Positions 46,735-54,807 of a stretch of DNA of 62,375 bases are shown here, piece by piece. The notes under the pieces were generated by a model. It made no database searches. It was not told where the DNA came from and saw nothing but the letters and a program-made list of their open reading frames with translations. Origin of the DNA: Zhongshania aliphaticivorans (GTDB lineage Bacteria > Pseudomonadota > Gammaproteobacteria > Pseudomonadales > Spongiibacteraceae); NCBI RefSeq assembly GCF_902705855.1, contig NZ_CACSIJ010000012.1, forward strand, positions 476,829 to 539,203, written 5' to 3'. The translations under genes were made by a program, and so were the position numbers. Positions within the stretch are counted from its first letter, which is position 1. Each line of letters begins with the position of its first letter.

Positions 46735-47235
46735 ATGTTAACTTTACTGGTTGTTCTGGTATTTATAATTCTCTTGGCTTTGTTGTTTGGCGGTAATGCG
46801 GTGTTGAAAGTAATAGGCGGAATCGGGCTTGCTATTATCGGCATTGCTGCGTTGCTAGTTTTTTTTGGTGGAAATAAAGACAGTAAGGGTCAGTTTTATA
46901 CCTTGCATATTTGTAAGGCTGCCGCCGCAACTTTGCTAAAAGTGTCGGTGCCGGAAATTAGATCGACGCCTCTTGTCGGTGGAAAATTATATTCAGTGGG
47001 CGTTATTTCTGAAGATGATGCGGCAAGTAGAATGTATCATTGCAACGTCTCCAAGCAAGATAGTGACGAGATCGAGCTTTATCACGCTGTCGATTCAGCG
47101 GTGCATTACCAGAGGAAGGTACATTTTGATGCGGATGGTGATTCATTGCTTATTATCGTCTCTGATTTTGGGCGCGAAATTGATAGGAGAGACTTTCAAA
47201 TAAATGAGTTTAGGCGCTCAACGGAAAAGAAGTAA
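46735..47235 (+). CDS. Membrane-anchored phage protein, unknown function
   Basis: 166 residues with a good GGAGGTG ribosome site. Two closely spaced N-terminal membrane helices (about 2-20, 24-45) are followed by a soluble beta-rich domain of 120 residues. No family recognised; position between activator and lysis block suggests an accessory gene. Confidence 0.62.
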   Translation: MLTLLVVLVFIILLALLFGGNAVLKVIGGIGLAIIGIAALLVFFGGNKDSKGQFYTLHICKAAAATLLKVSVPEIRSTPLVGGKLYSVGVISEDDAASRMYHCNVSKQDSDEIELYHAVDSAVHYQRKVHFDADGDSLLIIVSDFGREIDRRDFQINEFRRSTEKK

Positions 47236-47261
47236 TAGTACGTTCTGATTTTATGTGAATT

Positions 47262-47282
47262 GTGGGCCGCTTTACGGCCCAC
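47262..47282 (+). terminator. Hairpin closing the early/middle operon
   Basis: GTGGGCCG (47262-47269) pairs perfectly with CGGCCCAC (47275-47282) over a CTTTA loop, 27 bases after the preceding stop. The following sequence is C-rich rather than T-rich, so termination would be imperfect or factor-assisted. Confidence 0.5.
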
Positions 47283-47329
47283 CGATTCCCCGCTACTATG
47301 CCAACCATTCCCCGCAAAACACCTCAGCA

Positions 47330-47374
47330 GCTGAAGCGCTTCACCTGATTTAAACCCTTCTAAATCTTTAATCT
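47330..47374 (+). promoter_or_regulatory. Candidate late promoter/activator site A (lysis block)
   Basis: The 17-mer GCTGAAGCGCTTCACCT (47330-47346) contains the 12-base palindrome TGAAGCGCTTCA (47332-47343) and recurs exactly upstream of the head protease gene. A TAATCT minus-10 candidate (47369-47374) would put the start near 47381, with the dyad centred about 43.5 bases upstream, the position used by Mor in Mu. No good minus-35 is present, as expected for an activated promoter. Confidence 0.5.
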
Positions 47375-47410
47375 CAAATCTGCATCGTAACCAACGACTG
47401 GAGACTTGAG

Positions 47411-47716
47411 GTGTTTAATCATGTAACTGACAAATTGCGTATTTGGCCTTGGCTGTTTTTGGCTTTGGTTTTTACCTGCATTATTGCCTTTGTTGCGCCA
47501 TACCAAATAGGCGTGCTGGTGTGGTCTCTGACTAAGCTGTCGCTAGGTGCTTACCTCGGGTATTGGATTGATAGATCGGTATTCCATTACTGCCGCCCGC
47601 ACGCATTAATTACCAGCACGCTAACGACGTCGCAGGTACATGCCTTAGCGGCGGCAATGATTCGCCGCGCAATTATTATTGCTGCTTCAATCTTGGCGCT
47701 GGGGCTTGGCGTATGA
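47411..47716 (+). CDS. Putative phage holin
   Basis: 101 residues from GTG 47411. Membrane helices at about 13-30, 33-50 and 85-101 and the order holin-endolysin-spanin support a holin of the Mu-like/Pseudomonas type (WPWLFLALVFTCIIAFVAPYQ; YLGYWIDRSVF). Overlaps the transglycosylase by 4 bases. Confidence 0.72.
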   Translation: MFNHVTDKLRIWPWLFLALVFTCIIAFVAPYQIGVLVWSLTKLSLGAYLGYWIDRSVFHYCRPHALITSTLTTSQVHALAAAMIRRAIIIAASILALGLGV

Positions 47717-48369
47717 CGTGGTCGCGGGTTTTTAATATCACGTTTGCCGCGCTAATTATATTAGCTTTATTTTTATGTCTGTCTGCCTATGCGCAAATAC
47801 CTGAGCGCGCCGATCATTACCGACGAGATCTTACCCGCATCAGCCAGCAAGAGATGGGGCTTGCGGCGCCTGTCGCATTATTTGCGGCGCAAATTCATCA
47901 AGAAAGTTCTTGGCGTTCTGATGCTAAAAGTCCTTACGCAGTAGGCTTGTCTCAGTTCACGCCGGCGACAGCAAAGTGGATAGCAGAAATTTATCCCGAT
48001 CTCGGCACGGCCGCACCGTATTCCCCCGGCTGGGCAATGCGGGCGATGCTGCGTTATGACCGCCACATTCGTGAGCGTGTGAAGCCGTGGCACGCGAGGG
48101 ATATTCCCCAATGTGACAAATGGGCTTTTACGCTTAGTGGCTACAACGGTGGCCCCGGCTGGATTAGCCGCGACCGGCGACAAGCTGAGAGCGCCGGTCA
48201 TTGTTCTGACGTTTGGTTTGGTTCGGTGGAGAAGTACTCCACCCGATCTGCCTCTGCATTTAAAGAAAACCGTCACTACGTTAATCGTATTTTAAACAAC
48301 CTTGAACCGCGCTATATCGCCGCTGGTTGGCCTGCCGGTGCTAAGGGGGCCACATGCTTCGCATTGTAG
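47713..48369 (+). CDS. Phage lytic transglycosylase (endolysin)
   Basis: 218 residues. N-terminal membrane/signal-anchor helix (about 8-27), then an SLT domain with catalytic Glu in AAQIHQESSW, VGLSQFTPATAKWI and SGYNGGPGWI. It should cleave peptidoglycan glycan strands; the signal-anchor form suggests a SAR-type endolysin. Overlaps the i-spanin gene by 16 bases. Confidence 0.87.
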   Translation: MTWSRVFNITFAALIILALFLCLSAYAQIPERADHYRRDLTRISQQEMGLAAPVALFAAQIHQESSWRSDAKSPYAVGLSQFTPATAKWIAEIYPDLGTAAPYSPGWAMRAMLRYDRHIRERVKPWHARDIPQCDKWAFTLSGYNGGPGWISRDRRQAESAGHCSDVWFGSVEKYSTRSASAFKENRHYVNRILNNLEPRYIAAGWPAGAKGATCFAL

Positions 48370-48728
48370 GTGCCGTTCTGGGTAACAGCACCGCTGTTGC
48401 GATATTGCTTGCTATTGGCGCAGTGCTTTATCACGGCTGGCGCACTGGCAGTCTGCAAGATTTGTTACAAGCCAAAGACCAAAAAGTCGGCTCATTAATC
48501 GCCGAGCGGGATCACTGGCGCGATGCCGCATTGGCGTATCAAAGCCGAGCCGATAAGCAAGAGTCATTGCGTGAAGCTGCAAACGAATCTGTTCGTAACC
48601 TGCAAAAAGTATTAGCAGAGCGCGAGCGTAGCTACACCCTTCAACAACAAACTATCTCTGATTCGCCGCCACGTGACGACGGCCCCGTTGCGCCGGTATT
48701 GCGCAATGCCATAGAGGGCTTGCCGTAA
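48354..48728 (+). CDS. Rz-like inner-membrane spanin
   Basis: 124 residues: one N-terminal membrane helix (about 10-27), then a long periplasmic coiled coil (DLLQAKDQKVGSLIAERDH ... RNLQKVLAERERSYTLQQQ) with a proline-rich end. Partner of the lipoprotein encoded next, which starts at its last base. Disrupts the outer membrane at lysis. Confidence 0.75.
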   Translation: MLRIVGAVLGNSTAVAILLAIGAVLYHGWRTGSLQDLLQAKDQKVGSLIAERDHWRDAALAYQSRADKQESLREAANESVRNLQKVLAERERSYTLQQQTISDSPPRDDGPVAPVLRNAIEGLP

Positions 48729-48994
48729 TGCGTAGCGTTTTAATTGTGATGTCAATGCTGATCCTTGCCGGCTGCGCTGGTATTACGGCCCAATCGGTTC
48801 CACCTGCGCCGATTCTTTGCCAAGTGCCAGCTGGCTTATTAAACATTGAAGACTCACCCGCAATACCGCAAAACGAATACAGCCAACAAGACGTGGCGAT
48901 GTATATCAGCAAGTTGCATCAGTGGGCGTGGCGTGGCTGGCTCAGGGTCGATGCCGTAGATAAATGGGTGATAGAAAACTGTGGACGAAAGTGA
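48728..48994 (+). CDS. Rz1-like outer-membrane spanin lipoprotein
   Basis: 88 residues with lipobox LILAGCAG (Cys 16) and a proline-containing mature N-terminus (SVPPAPILCQVPAGL). Here the o-spanin gene follows the i-spanin gene rather than lying inside it. The C-terminal 50 residues (QQDVAMYISKLHQWAWRGWLRV) are larger than in lambda Rz1. Confidence 0.72.
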   Translation: MRSVLIVMSMLILAGCAGITAQSVPPAPILCQVPAGLLNIEDSPAIPQNEYSQQDVAMYISKLHQWAWRGWLRVDAVDKWVIENCGRK

Positions 48995-49202
48995 TTACGA
49001 ACGCGCTGCAAAATTAGCGCAAGGCGAAATTGATACAGCGCTGGCAAAGCACAAACAGCAAATGGCGTCACGCGGTAGCGGTGCCTCTGAATGCGAAGAG
49101 TGTGGTTTTGAGATACCGCCCGCCAGACGCAAAGCAGTAAACGCAGACCTGTGCATTGAGTGCCAGTCATTAAAAGAACAAAAGGAGCGGCACTGGGCAT
49201 GA
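48981..49202 (+). CDS. TraR/DksA-type zinc-finger protein
   Basis: 73 residues from GTG 48981. SECEECGFEIPPARRKAV ... DLCIECQSLKEQ is the C4 zinc finger of TraR/DksA proteins after a short helix. Phage TraR homologues bind the RNA polymerase secondary channel and mimic DksA with ppGpp. Overlaps the spanin gene by 14 bases. Confidence 0.88.
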   Translation: MDESDYERAAKLAQGEIDTALAKHKQQMASRGSGASECEECGFEIPPARRKAVNADLCIECQSLKEQKERHWA

Positions 49203-49576
49203 ACAATATTAATTGGGATGCAGCGCGATTTGGGTTCGATCTTGCGCAACTCATTTTTATGGCCGGCGTTGCTGTATATGTTTGGTGGACTAATCGGTCT
49301 AGGGCGACCAAGAAATCTATCGAAGAAGTCGATGACAATATCGAGAAGATAGAAGCCGATTTTCTGAAGACAACAAATGCCTTGGAGCGTCGAGTGGATT
49401 CATTAGAAAAGGATTTATCGCACCTGCCTGGGCACGACGAAATGTCCGCAGTACATGAAAAAGTGAACGCTGTGGCGAATACCATGAGCGCGGTGCAGGG
49501 CGAATTAAGCGGCATTAACCGCACCCTTGGCTTAATTAATGAATTCCTTTTAATGAAGGGGAACGATAGAAAATGA
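49199..49576 (+). CDS. DUF2730 family phage protein
   Basis: 125 residues from ATG 49199 (ATGA overlap). A membrane helix at about 15-31 (FDLAQLIFMAGVAVYVWW) and a long coiled coil (KKSIEEVDDNIEKIEADFL ... NAVANTMSAVQGELSGI) are typical of DUF2730, the Mu gp25-position protein upstream of the terminase genes. Role unknown. Confidence 0.85.
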   Translation: MNNINWDAARFGFDLAQLIFMAGVAVYVWWTNRSRATKKSIEEVDDNIEKIEADFLKTTNALERRVDSLEKDLSHLPGHDEMSAVHEKVNAVANTMSAVQGELSGINRTLGLINEFLLMKGNDRK

Positions 49577-49869
49577 ACTATCAAAAGCACATACAAGAAG
49601 ATCGTCGCCTTGTGATTTTGCGCTTACTGGCCGAGGCCCAAGGCTACGATCTGAACAGCTCAATATTAAAAACGGCCTTGGCGGACTTTGGTCACCATCC
49701 GGGTCGCGATCTAATTCACACCGAGTTAGCTTGGTTAGAAGAGCAAGGTTTAGTTAAAACGCATCAGATGGCCAGTGTGCTTGTTGCCAAGCTAACCGGC
49801 CGTGGCGCAGATGTAGCGACAGGCAATGCGCAAGTGCCGGGTGTTAAGCGCCCTGGGCCGAGTGATTGA
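49573..49869 (+). CDS. Mu gp26-like winged-helix protein
   Basis: 98 residues. LVILRLLAEAQGYDLNSSILKTALADFGHHPGRDLIHTELAWLEEQGLV is a winged-helix-like fold matching the Mu gp26-position family (VpaChn25-like); ends in a proline/glycine tail. Overlaps DUF2730 by 4 bases. Confidence 0.8.
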   Translation: MNYQKHIQEDRRLVILRLLAEAQGYDLNSSILKTALADFGHHPGRDLIHTELAWLEEQGLVKTHQMASVLVAKLTGRGADVATGNAQVPGVKRPGPSD

Positions 49870-49870
49870 T

Positions 49871-50434
49871 ATGGCAGACCGTCGCACGCGGGGCCGCCCG
49901 TCTAAAGTTGAAAAGTTACCTGACAACATTAAGCAGGCGCTGGATAAGTTGCTGCGAGATGGCAGTCGTACCCAGCAGGAAATTTTAGACCATATCAATA
50001 AGCTGCTGCCGGAAGACGATCAGCTTAGCCGCAGTGGTCTTAACCGCTATAGCACCCGCATGGAATCAGTGGGTGCAAAGCTGCGCGAGACTCGCGAAAT
50101 AGCCAACGCATGGATGGCGCGTTTTGGTGATGAGCCAACAAGCGACGTTATGCAGCTGGTAACTGAAATGATGCAAGGTGTGCTATTCAAAATATCACTT
50201 AAGGCTGCTGAAGCTGCAGACGATGAGTTGATTGATCCTGAAGAAATGAAAGACATCGCTTTGGCTATTCAGCGACTGTCTCGCGCCGCTGAAATGAATG
50301 CCAAACGTGAGCAGCAGATCCGCAAGGCCTTTGCAGACCAAGCCGCCACCGAGACGGAAAAGGTTGCTAAAGAAGCTGGCTTAAGTGCTGAAGCCGTTCA
50401 GACGATTAAGAACAAAATTCTAGGAATCGCGTAA
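49871..50434 (+). CDS. Small terminase subunit (DUF3486, Mu gp27 type)
   Basis: 187 residues from ATG 49871. MADRRTRGRPSKVEKLPDNIKQAL and TQQEILDHINKLLPEDDQLSRSGLNRYSTRME show the DNA-binding N-terminal domain of DUF3486; long helices follow. Recognises phage DNA for packaging with the large subunit two genes on. Confidence 0.9.
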   Translation: MADRRTRGRPSKVEKLPDNIKQALDKLLRDGSRTQQEILDHINKLLPEDDQLSRSGLNRYSTRMESVGAKLRETREIANAWMARFGDEPTSDVMQLVTEMMQGVLFKISLKAAEAADDELIDPEEMKDIALAIQRLSRAAEMNAKREQQIRKAFADQAATETEKVAKEAGLSAEAVQTIKNKILGIA

Positions 50435-50535
50435 TGGATGAATTAAGCATTGCCCAAGCAATTGTCGATGGTTGTGGCGATATCGCTTTTGCAATAGTTG
50501 CTGCGGCTTTTATTAGAGGCTTGCTCAATAAATGA
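50434..50535 (+). CDS. 33-residue hydrophobic peptide
   Basis: MDELSIAQAIVDGCGDIAFA... (33 codons) starts one base before the end of the small terminase gene and its stop overlaps the large-terminase start (ATGA). One possible membrane helix. The snug overlaps at both ends argue for a real gene; function unknown. Confidence 0.5.
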   Translation: MDELSIAQAIVDGCGDIAFAIVAAAFIRGLLNK

Positions 50536-52103
50536 CCGACATCGGCATTGGCAAAGTCCTTGGCGGTGGAACCGTCAACGACCCGAACTGGTATAAGGAC
50601 TTCGACGCAAACGAAGTCCTTTTGCAATACCAACGCGACTGGGTTGCAGACGATTCTCAGCTCAAGATTGCCGAGAAGTCGCGCCGGACAGGTTTAACCT
50701 GGGCTGAAGCGGCCGACGCCACGTTGTGCGCCGGCGCATCGCGTGCGGCCGGTGGCTGTAATCACTTCTATGTTGGCTCTAACAAAGAAATGGCGCGGGA
50801 GTTTATAGACGCGGTTGCAATGTGGGCAAAGCTGTTTGATCAAGCGGCCGGCGAGATTGAAGAAGAAATCCTGATCGATGAAGACAAAGACATTCTTACC
50901 TTTGTCGTTAACTTTGCCAGTGGATTTAAAGTACAGGCGCTGAGTTCACGGCCGTCTAACCTGCGTGGTATGCAAGGTAATGTCACTATCGATGAGGCTG
51001 CGTTTCACGAGCAGCTAGCCGAAGTACTCAAGGCAGCGTTGGCACTGACTATGTGGGGCAGTAAAGTCCGCTTAATCAGCACGCATAACGGCGTCGACAA
51101 TCTCTTCAATGAAATCATCAATGACAGCCGCGCCAAGAAAAAAGACTACAGCGTACACCGTATTACCTTAGACGATGCGTGCCGGCAGGGTTTGTATAAG
51201 CGGATCTGTCAGATCACCAAAAAGGTATGGTCTGCAGACGCTGAGGCTAAGTGGGTTGCTGGCTTGCTTAAAAACACCGCGAGCGCAGACGATGCCCAAG
51301 AAGAATATTACTGCGTGCCCAAGTCTGGCGGCGGTGCATATCTGTCACGCGCCTTGGTTGAGTCTCGCATGTTTGACGCGCCGGTGTTTCGCTATTCCGG
51401 TACCGCCGAGTTCAATGCATGGCCTGAGCATCTACGCCATGCTGAAATTGAAGATTGGTGTAACAAGCATTTACTGCCCATTTTAACCACGCTTAATCCG
51501 GTGTTACGCCACGCCTTTGGTGAAGACTTTGCCCGTAATGGCGACTTAACCATTATGGCTCCAATGGCGATTGAAGCCGATTTGATGCGCCGTGTGCCGT
51601 TTATTGTTGAGCTGCAAAACGTACCGTTCAAACAGCAAGAACAGATTTTGTATTTCATCTGCGATCGTCTGCCACGCTTATGCAAACTCAAACTAGATGC
51701 GCGGGGCAATGGCCAGTATCTCGCCGAGCAAGCCAAGTATAAATACGGTGCCGGTCGTACCGACGAAGTGATGCTCTCCCAATCATGGTACCTAGAGAAT
51801 ATGCCACGCTTTAAAGCGGGCTTTGAAGACGATGGTATCCGCATTCCTAAAGACGATGAGATCGCCAGCGATCTACGCGCCATTCAGGTCATCAAAGGTA
51901 TCGCCAAAGTCCCCGAGGGAAACACCGGCACCAAAGACAAACAACGTCACGGCGATGCAGCGATCGCATTGGCCTTGGCCTATGCCGCCAGCTTTGAAGA
52001 CGGTGGTGAAATCGACTGGACACCCGCCCCAAATAAACGCAGCCAATGGGAAGCGATAGACAATGACAGCGATATGCAAATATCAAAAGGAGGCGCGTGG
52101 TGA
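50532..52103 (+). CDS. Large terminase subunit (Mu gp28 type)
   Basis: 523 residues. N-terminal ATPase: Walker A-like EKSRRTGLTWAEA (about 52-64), Walker B region NVTIDEAAFHEQ, motif III STHNG. C-terminal nuclease half with GEDFARNGDLT, KLDARGNGQYLAEQA and KDKQRHGDAAIALALA holding acidic metal ligands. Headful packaging motor joined to host-phage junction DNA in transposing phages. Confidence 0.93.
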   Translation: MTDIGIGKVLGGGTVNDPNWYKDFDANEVLLQYQRDWVADDSQLKIAEKSRRTGLTWAEAADATLCAGASRAAGGCNHFYVGSNKEMAREFIDAVAMWAKLFDQAAGEIEEEILIDEDKDILTFVVNFASGFKVQALSSRPSNLRGMQGNVTIDEAAFHEQLAEVLKAALALTMWGSKVRLISTHNGVDNLFNEIINDSRAKKKDYSVHRITLDDACRQGLYKRICQITKKVWSADAEAKWVAGLLKNTASADDAQEEYYCVPKSGGGAYLSRALVESRMFDAPVFRYSGTAEFNAWPEHLRHAEIEDWCNKHLLPILTTLNPVLRHAFGEDFARNGDLTIMAPMAIEADLMRRVPFIVELQNVPFKQQEQILYFICDRLPRLCKLKLDARGNGQYLAEQAKYKYGAGRTDEVMLSQSWYLENMPRFKAGFEDDGIRIPKDDEIASDLRAIQVIKGIAKVPEGNTGTKDKQRHGDAAIALALAYAASFEDGGEIDWTPAPNKRSQWEAIDNDSDMQISKGGAW

Positions 52104-53677
52104 TTAAAGTGAATCGCTCCAGCACAATCGTCGACCAATACGGCAGACCGTTTACCGTGCCGGATCTTAAAGAACAGCAAACCGAGCGCAGTGCGCTGGG
52201 GTTTTTGAATCAGACTTTTGCGGGGCATCCAAGCCGTGGTTTAACACCTTCTAAAGTCGCCCGCATTATGCAAGATGCCGAGCAAGGTAATCTTGTAGAC
52301 CAGTGCGAACTGATGGAAGACATGGAAGAAAAAGACGGCCATATCTTTGCTGAAATGGGCAAACGCCGTCGCTCTTTGATTAATGTGCCGTGGAGCATTG
52401 TGCCGCCCAAAGGGGCTGACGCGAGAGCGACCCGCAATGCGGAATTTGTAGAAGACCTGTTTCAAAACATACCCGACATCGAATCAATCATTTTGGACAT
52501 GGCAGATGCGATCGGCCACGGCTATTCAAACCTTGAATTGGAATGGGAGCTGGTTGAAGGGTATCTGGTACCCGTGCGTGTTGAGCACCGACCATCTAGC
52601 TGGTTTATGACGCCGCAAGAGAATCGCAACTCGCTTCGCCTTCGCAATGAGACCGGCATGGGCGAATCTTTACGGCCCTTTGGCTGGATCTCTCACGTAC
52701 ACAAAGCCAAGCCCGGCTACGTGACCAGAGCGGGCTTGGTGCGCGTGCTGGCGTGGCCGTACTTATTTAAAAATTACAGCGTGCGGGATCTGGCAGAGTT
52801 CTTGGAAATTTACGGGCTGCCAATGCGGCTGGGGAAATACCCTAGCGGTGCTGGCGAGCAAGAAAAATGGACGCTCATGCAAGCGGTGGTCGGCATTGGC
52901 CACAATGCTGCAGGCATTATTCCAGACGGCATGGACATTGAATTTACTGAAGCGGCCAAGGGAGCCAGCGGCCCCTTTGAATCGATGATTGCTTTTTGTG
53001 AACGCACTCAAAGTAAGGCGATCATAGGTCAAACGCTCACCAGTCAGGCCGATGGCAAAAGCAGCACCAACGCTTTGGGTAATGTCCACAACGAAGTGCG
53101 CATGGATATTCGCGACGGCGACCTAAAGCAAATTGCCGCCACCATTACCCGCGACCTGCTGTACCCCATTGCGGCACTTAACTTGCCAGGCATAAACGGC
53201 ATGCGCAATGCGCCGCGCTTTGTGTTTGACACCAGTGAACCAGAAGACATGGCGGCCTATGCTGACGCTTTGCCAAAACTGGTAAGCATTGGCGTTCAAG
53301 TTCCAGTTAGCTACGCACATGAGAAGCTGGGCATCCCCAAACCTGAAAACGGCGAGGCTGTATTGCGGCCAGTGGCTGACGGAATTAATCAGGCGACACT
53401 GGCAACGCGCTATCAATTCGCTGCGCTTAACGCCCGTTTACCGACCCCTCAAAACACATTAGATGAGGTGTTAAACCAGATACCGCCAGAGCAACAACAA
53501 CTGCAGGCAGAACAAATGCTCGCGCCATTGATTGCACGTATTCAAGCCGGTGACAGTTACGAGGCCCTGCAGGATGACCTGAGTGACCTCTATCCAGACT
53601 TAGACGTGAGCGCGATAGAAGACACCCTGACGCGCTTGTTTTTTGTGGCGGAGACATGGGGGCGGTTGAATGCCTGA
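52097..53677 (+). CDS. Portal protein (DUF935, Mu gp29 type)
   Basis: 526 residues from GTG 52097, or 525 from the next GTG at 52100, which has better spacing from AGGAGG. SRGLTPSKVARIMQDAEQGNLVDQCELMEDMEEKDGHIFAEMGKRR (family signature, in part) and FLEIYGLPMRLGKYP, TEAAKGASGPFESMI are conserved DUF935 segments. Forms the head portal ring and packaging channel. Confidence 0.93.
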   Translation: MVIKVNRSSTIVDQYGRPFTVPDLKEQQTERSALGFLNQTFAGHPSRGLTPSKVARIMQDAEQGNLVDQCELMEDMEEKDGHIFAEMGKRRRSLINVPWSIVPPKGADARATRNAEFVEDLFQNIPDIESIILDMADAIGHGYSNLELEWELVEGYLVPVRVEHRPSSWFMTPQENRNSLRLRNETGMGESLRPFGWISHVHKAKPGYVTRAGLVRVLAWPYLFKNYSVRDLAEFLEIYGLPMRLGKYPSGAGEQEKWTLMQAVVGIGHNAAGIIPDGMDIEFTEAAKGASGPFESMIAFCERTQSKAIIGQTLTSQADGKSSTNALGNVHNEVRMDIRDGDLKQIAATITRDLLYPIAALNLPGINGMRNAPRFVFDTSEPEDMAAYADALPKLVSIGVQVPVSYAHEKLGIPKPENGEAVLRPVADGINQATLATRYQFAALNARLPTPQNTLDEVLNQIPPEQQQLQAEQMLAPLIARIQAGDSYEALQDDLSDLYPDLDVSAIEDTLTRLFFVAETWGRLNA

Positions 53678-53924
53678 TGAACTGGAGAAGCTCATGAACC
53701 GGAGCAAAGAGAAAATGAAGCAAGGCCACCAAGTGGCGTTTGATGCATTTCACACGGGCATTCAAGGATGCAAAAGCGACGACGAGCTTGCTGGCTTTGT
53801 GCAGATGATCTGCCTATTGGCAGCAAAGACTATCCACGGCATGGAGGGGCAGAAGTTTAAAAAGGACTTCTTGCGGGGGGCTATATCTGATGCTGAAAAG
53901 ATCGTGCCGAAACGGGTGCAGTGA
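53670..53924 (+). CDS. Small phage protein, unknown function
   Basis: 84 residues, helical, lysine-rich (NRSKEKMKQGHQVAFDAFHTG). Overlaps the portal gene by 8 bases and the next by 4. No family recognised; not a standard member of the Mu head module. Confidence 0.6.
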   Translation: MPDELEKLMNRSKEKMKQGHQVAFDAFHTGIQGCKSDDELAGFVQMICLLAAKTIHGMEGQKFKKDFLRGAISDAEKIVPKRVQ

Positions 53925-54208
53925 TGAATCGTCCTGACCGTAGTGCTCATAAACCACAGGTGTCATCGGCCACTAATGAGTCGACGAAACCGAAAGATTG
54001 GCTGAGCTGGTTAATAAGCAGCGTGTATTTAATGCCGGGATTTATATTGCCGGCAATAGCTGAGACCTTGATCGAACTCTGTAGTCACACTGATTTCAAT
54101 GCTTGGCAACAATTCGCTGCTGGCATTGGTGGCTTGTGTATATACGGCCTCACGTTTTGGTTTTGGCTGAATGCAATCAGCGGGTTAATAAGTAAGCACC
54201 ACTCATAA
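53921..54208 (+). CDS. Small two-helix membrane protein, unknown function
   Basis: 95 residues. A polar N-terminus of about 28 residues precedes membrane helices at about 30-50 and 67-90. Its 3' end overlaps by 32 bases a convergent gene. Probably an accessory (moron-like) gene. Confidence 0.55.
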   Translation: MMNRPDRSAHKPQVSSATNESTKPKDWLSWLISSVYLMPGFILPAIAETLIELCSHTDFNAWQQFAAGIGGLCIYGLTFWFWLNAISGLISKHHS

Positions 54209-54518
54209 AGATCAGGACGCTCTCAACGATTGAGGCAAGTTTACCTGCTGTTAATGGCGCTGTGTCCGAAGTCACTGAGGTGAGGTACAAACTAGCAATG
54301 GATAAGATAATGGCAAGTAAGCCGAGCAGTGAACCAAGGTTGTTGGCTCTAGAGGTGAAGTGGCGGCTGTTTGATGCAGTATTGTCAGTGCTCCTTTGTT
54401 TGGCTTCGCTCATTAGCTTGATCTTGGCCAGTTTGTACTCAGCAATATTTTTCGCTGCCATAGCTATTGCGGCAACAACAGCTAGCAATGTCATTAGAAA
54501 AGTGATGATTGGGTCCAT
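54177..54518 (-). CDS. Antisense-oriented membrane protein, unknown function
   Basis: 113 residues from ATG 54518 (MDPIITFLMTLLAVVAAIAMA); the frame extends to 54563 but the shorter form has the better start context. Membrane helices at about 4-22, 63-82 and 96-112, with a polar loop between. Codon use is natural in this frame, whereas the plus-strand frame over the same bases (54262-54543) looks like its shadow. It is transcribed against the head operon. Confidence 0.58.
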   Translation of the reverse strand: MDPIITFLMTLLAVVAAIAMAAKNIAEYKLAKIKLMSEAKQRSTDNTASNSRHFTSRANNLGSLLGLLAIILSIASLYLTSVTSDTAPLTAGKLASIVESVLIFMSGAYLLTR

Positions 54519-54609
54519 GAGCAAAAAGTCTCTCGAAAAGTAAAAGGTCGAAATATACGCCATTTAGGGCAGTTGATGATTGGTTTAGTTAATTGAGGAG
54601 TGAGTCAGC

Positions 54610-54804
54610 ATGACCAAAGATGAATTAGCAAATGGATTTAAAGAGTTGGCAAGTAATGATGTTGATGGAGCATTGGCATTAGCTACTGGGATTTTTGTTG
54701 GCTTGGTAGAAGCTTGTTTAGCTATGAATGGCGAAGATCCTAAAAGAGAGATCACAATTGAGTCTGGCCGCCAGCGGGATATAACCCTACACGAAGCTGA
54801 ATAG
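54610..54804 (+). CDS. Small phage protein, unknown function
   Basis: 64 residues with GAGGAG upstream. MTKDELANGFKELASNDVDG then a hydrophobic stretch ALALATGIFVGLVEACLAM; C-terminus polar. Ends 3 bases before gpF. No family recognised. Confidence 0.55.
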   Translation: MTKDELANGFKELASNDVDGALALATGIFVGLVEACLAMNGEDPKREITIESGRQRDITLHEAE

Positions 54805-54807
54805 ACC

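Noticed and set aside
38500-47235. Diversity-generating retroelement, CRISPR array or toxin-antitoxin pair in the early region
   Set aside because: No reverse transcriptase, no regularly spaced repeats, and no recognisable toxin family among the small genes.
54262-54543. 93-residue plus-strand ORF
   Set aside because: Lies antisense to a frame (54177-54518, minus) with more natural protein composition; no ribosome site.
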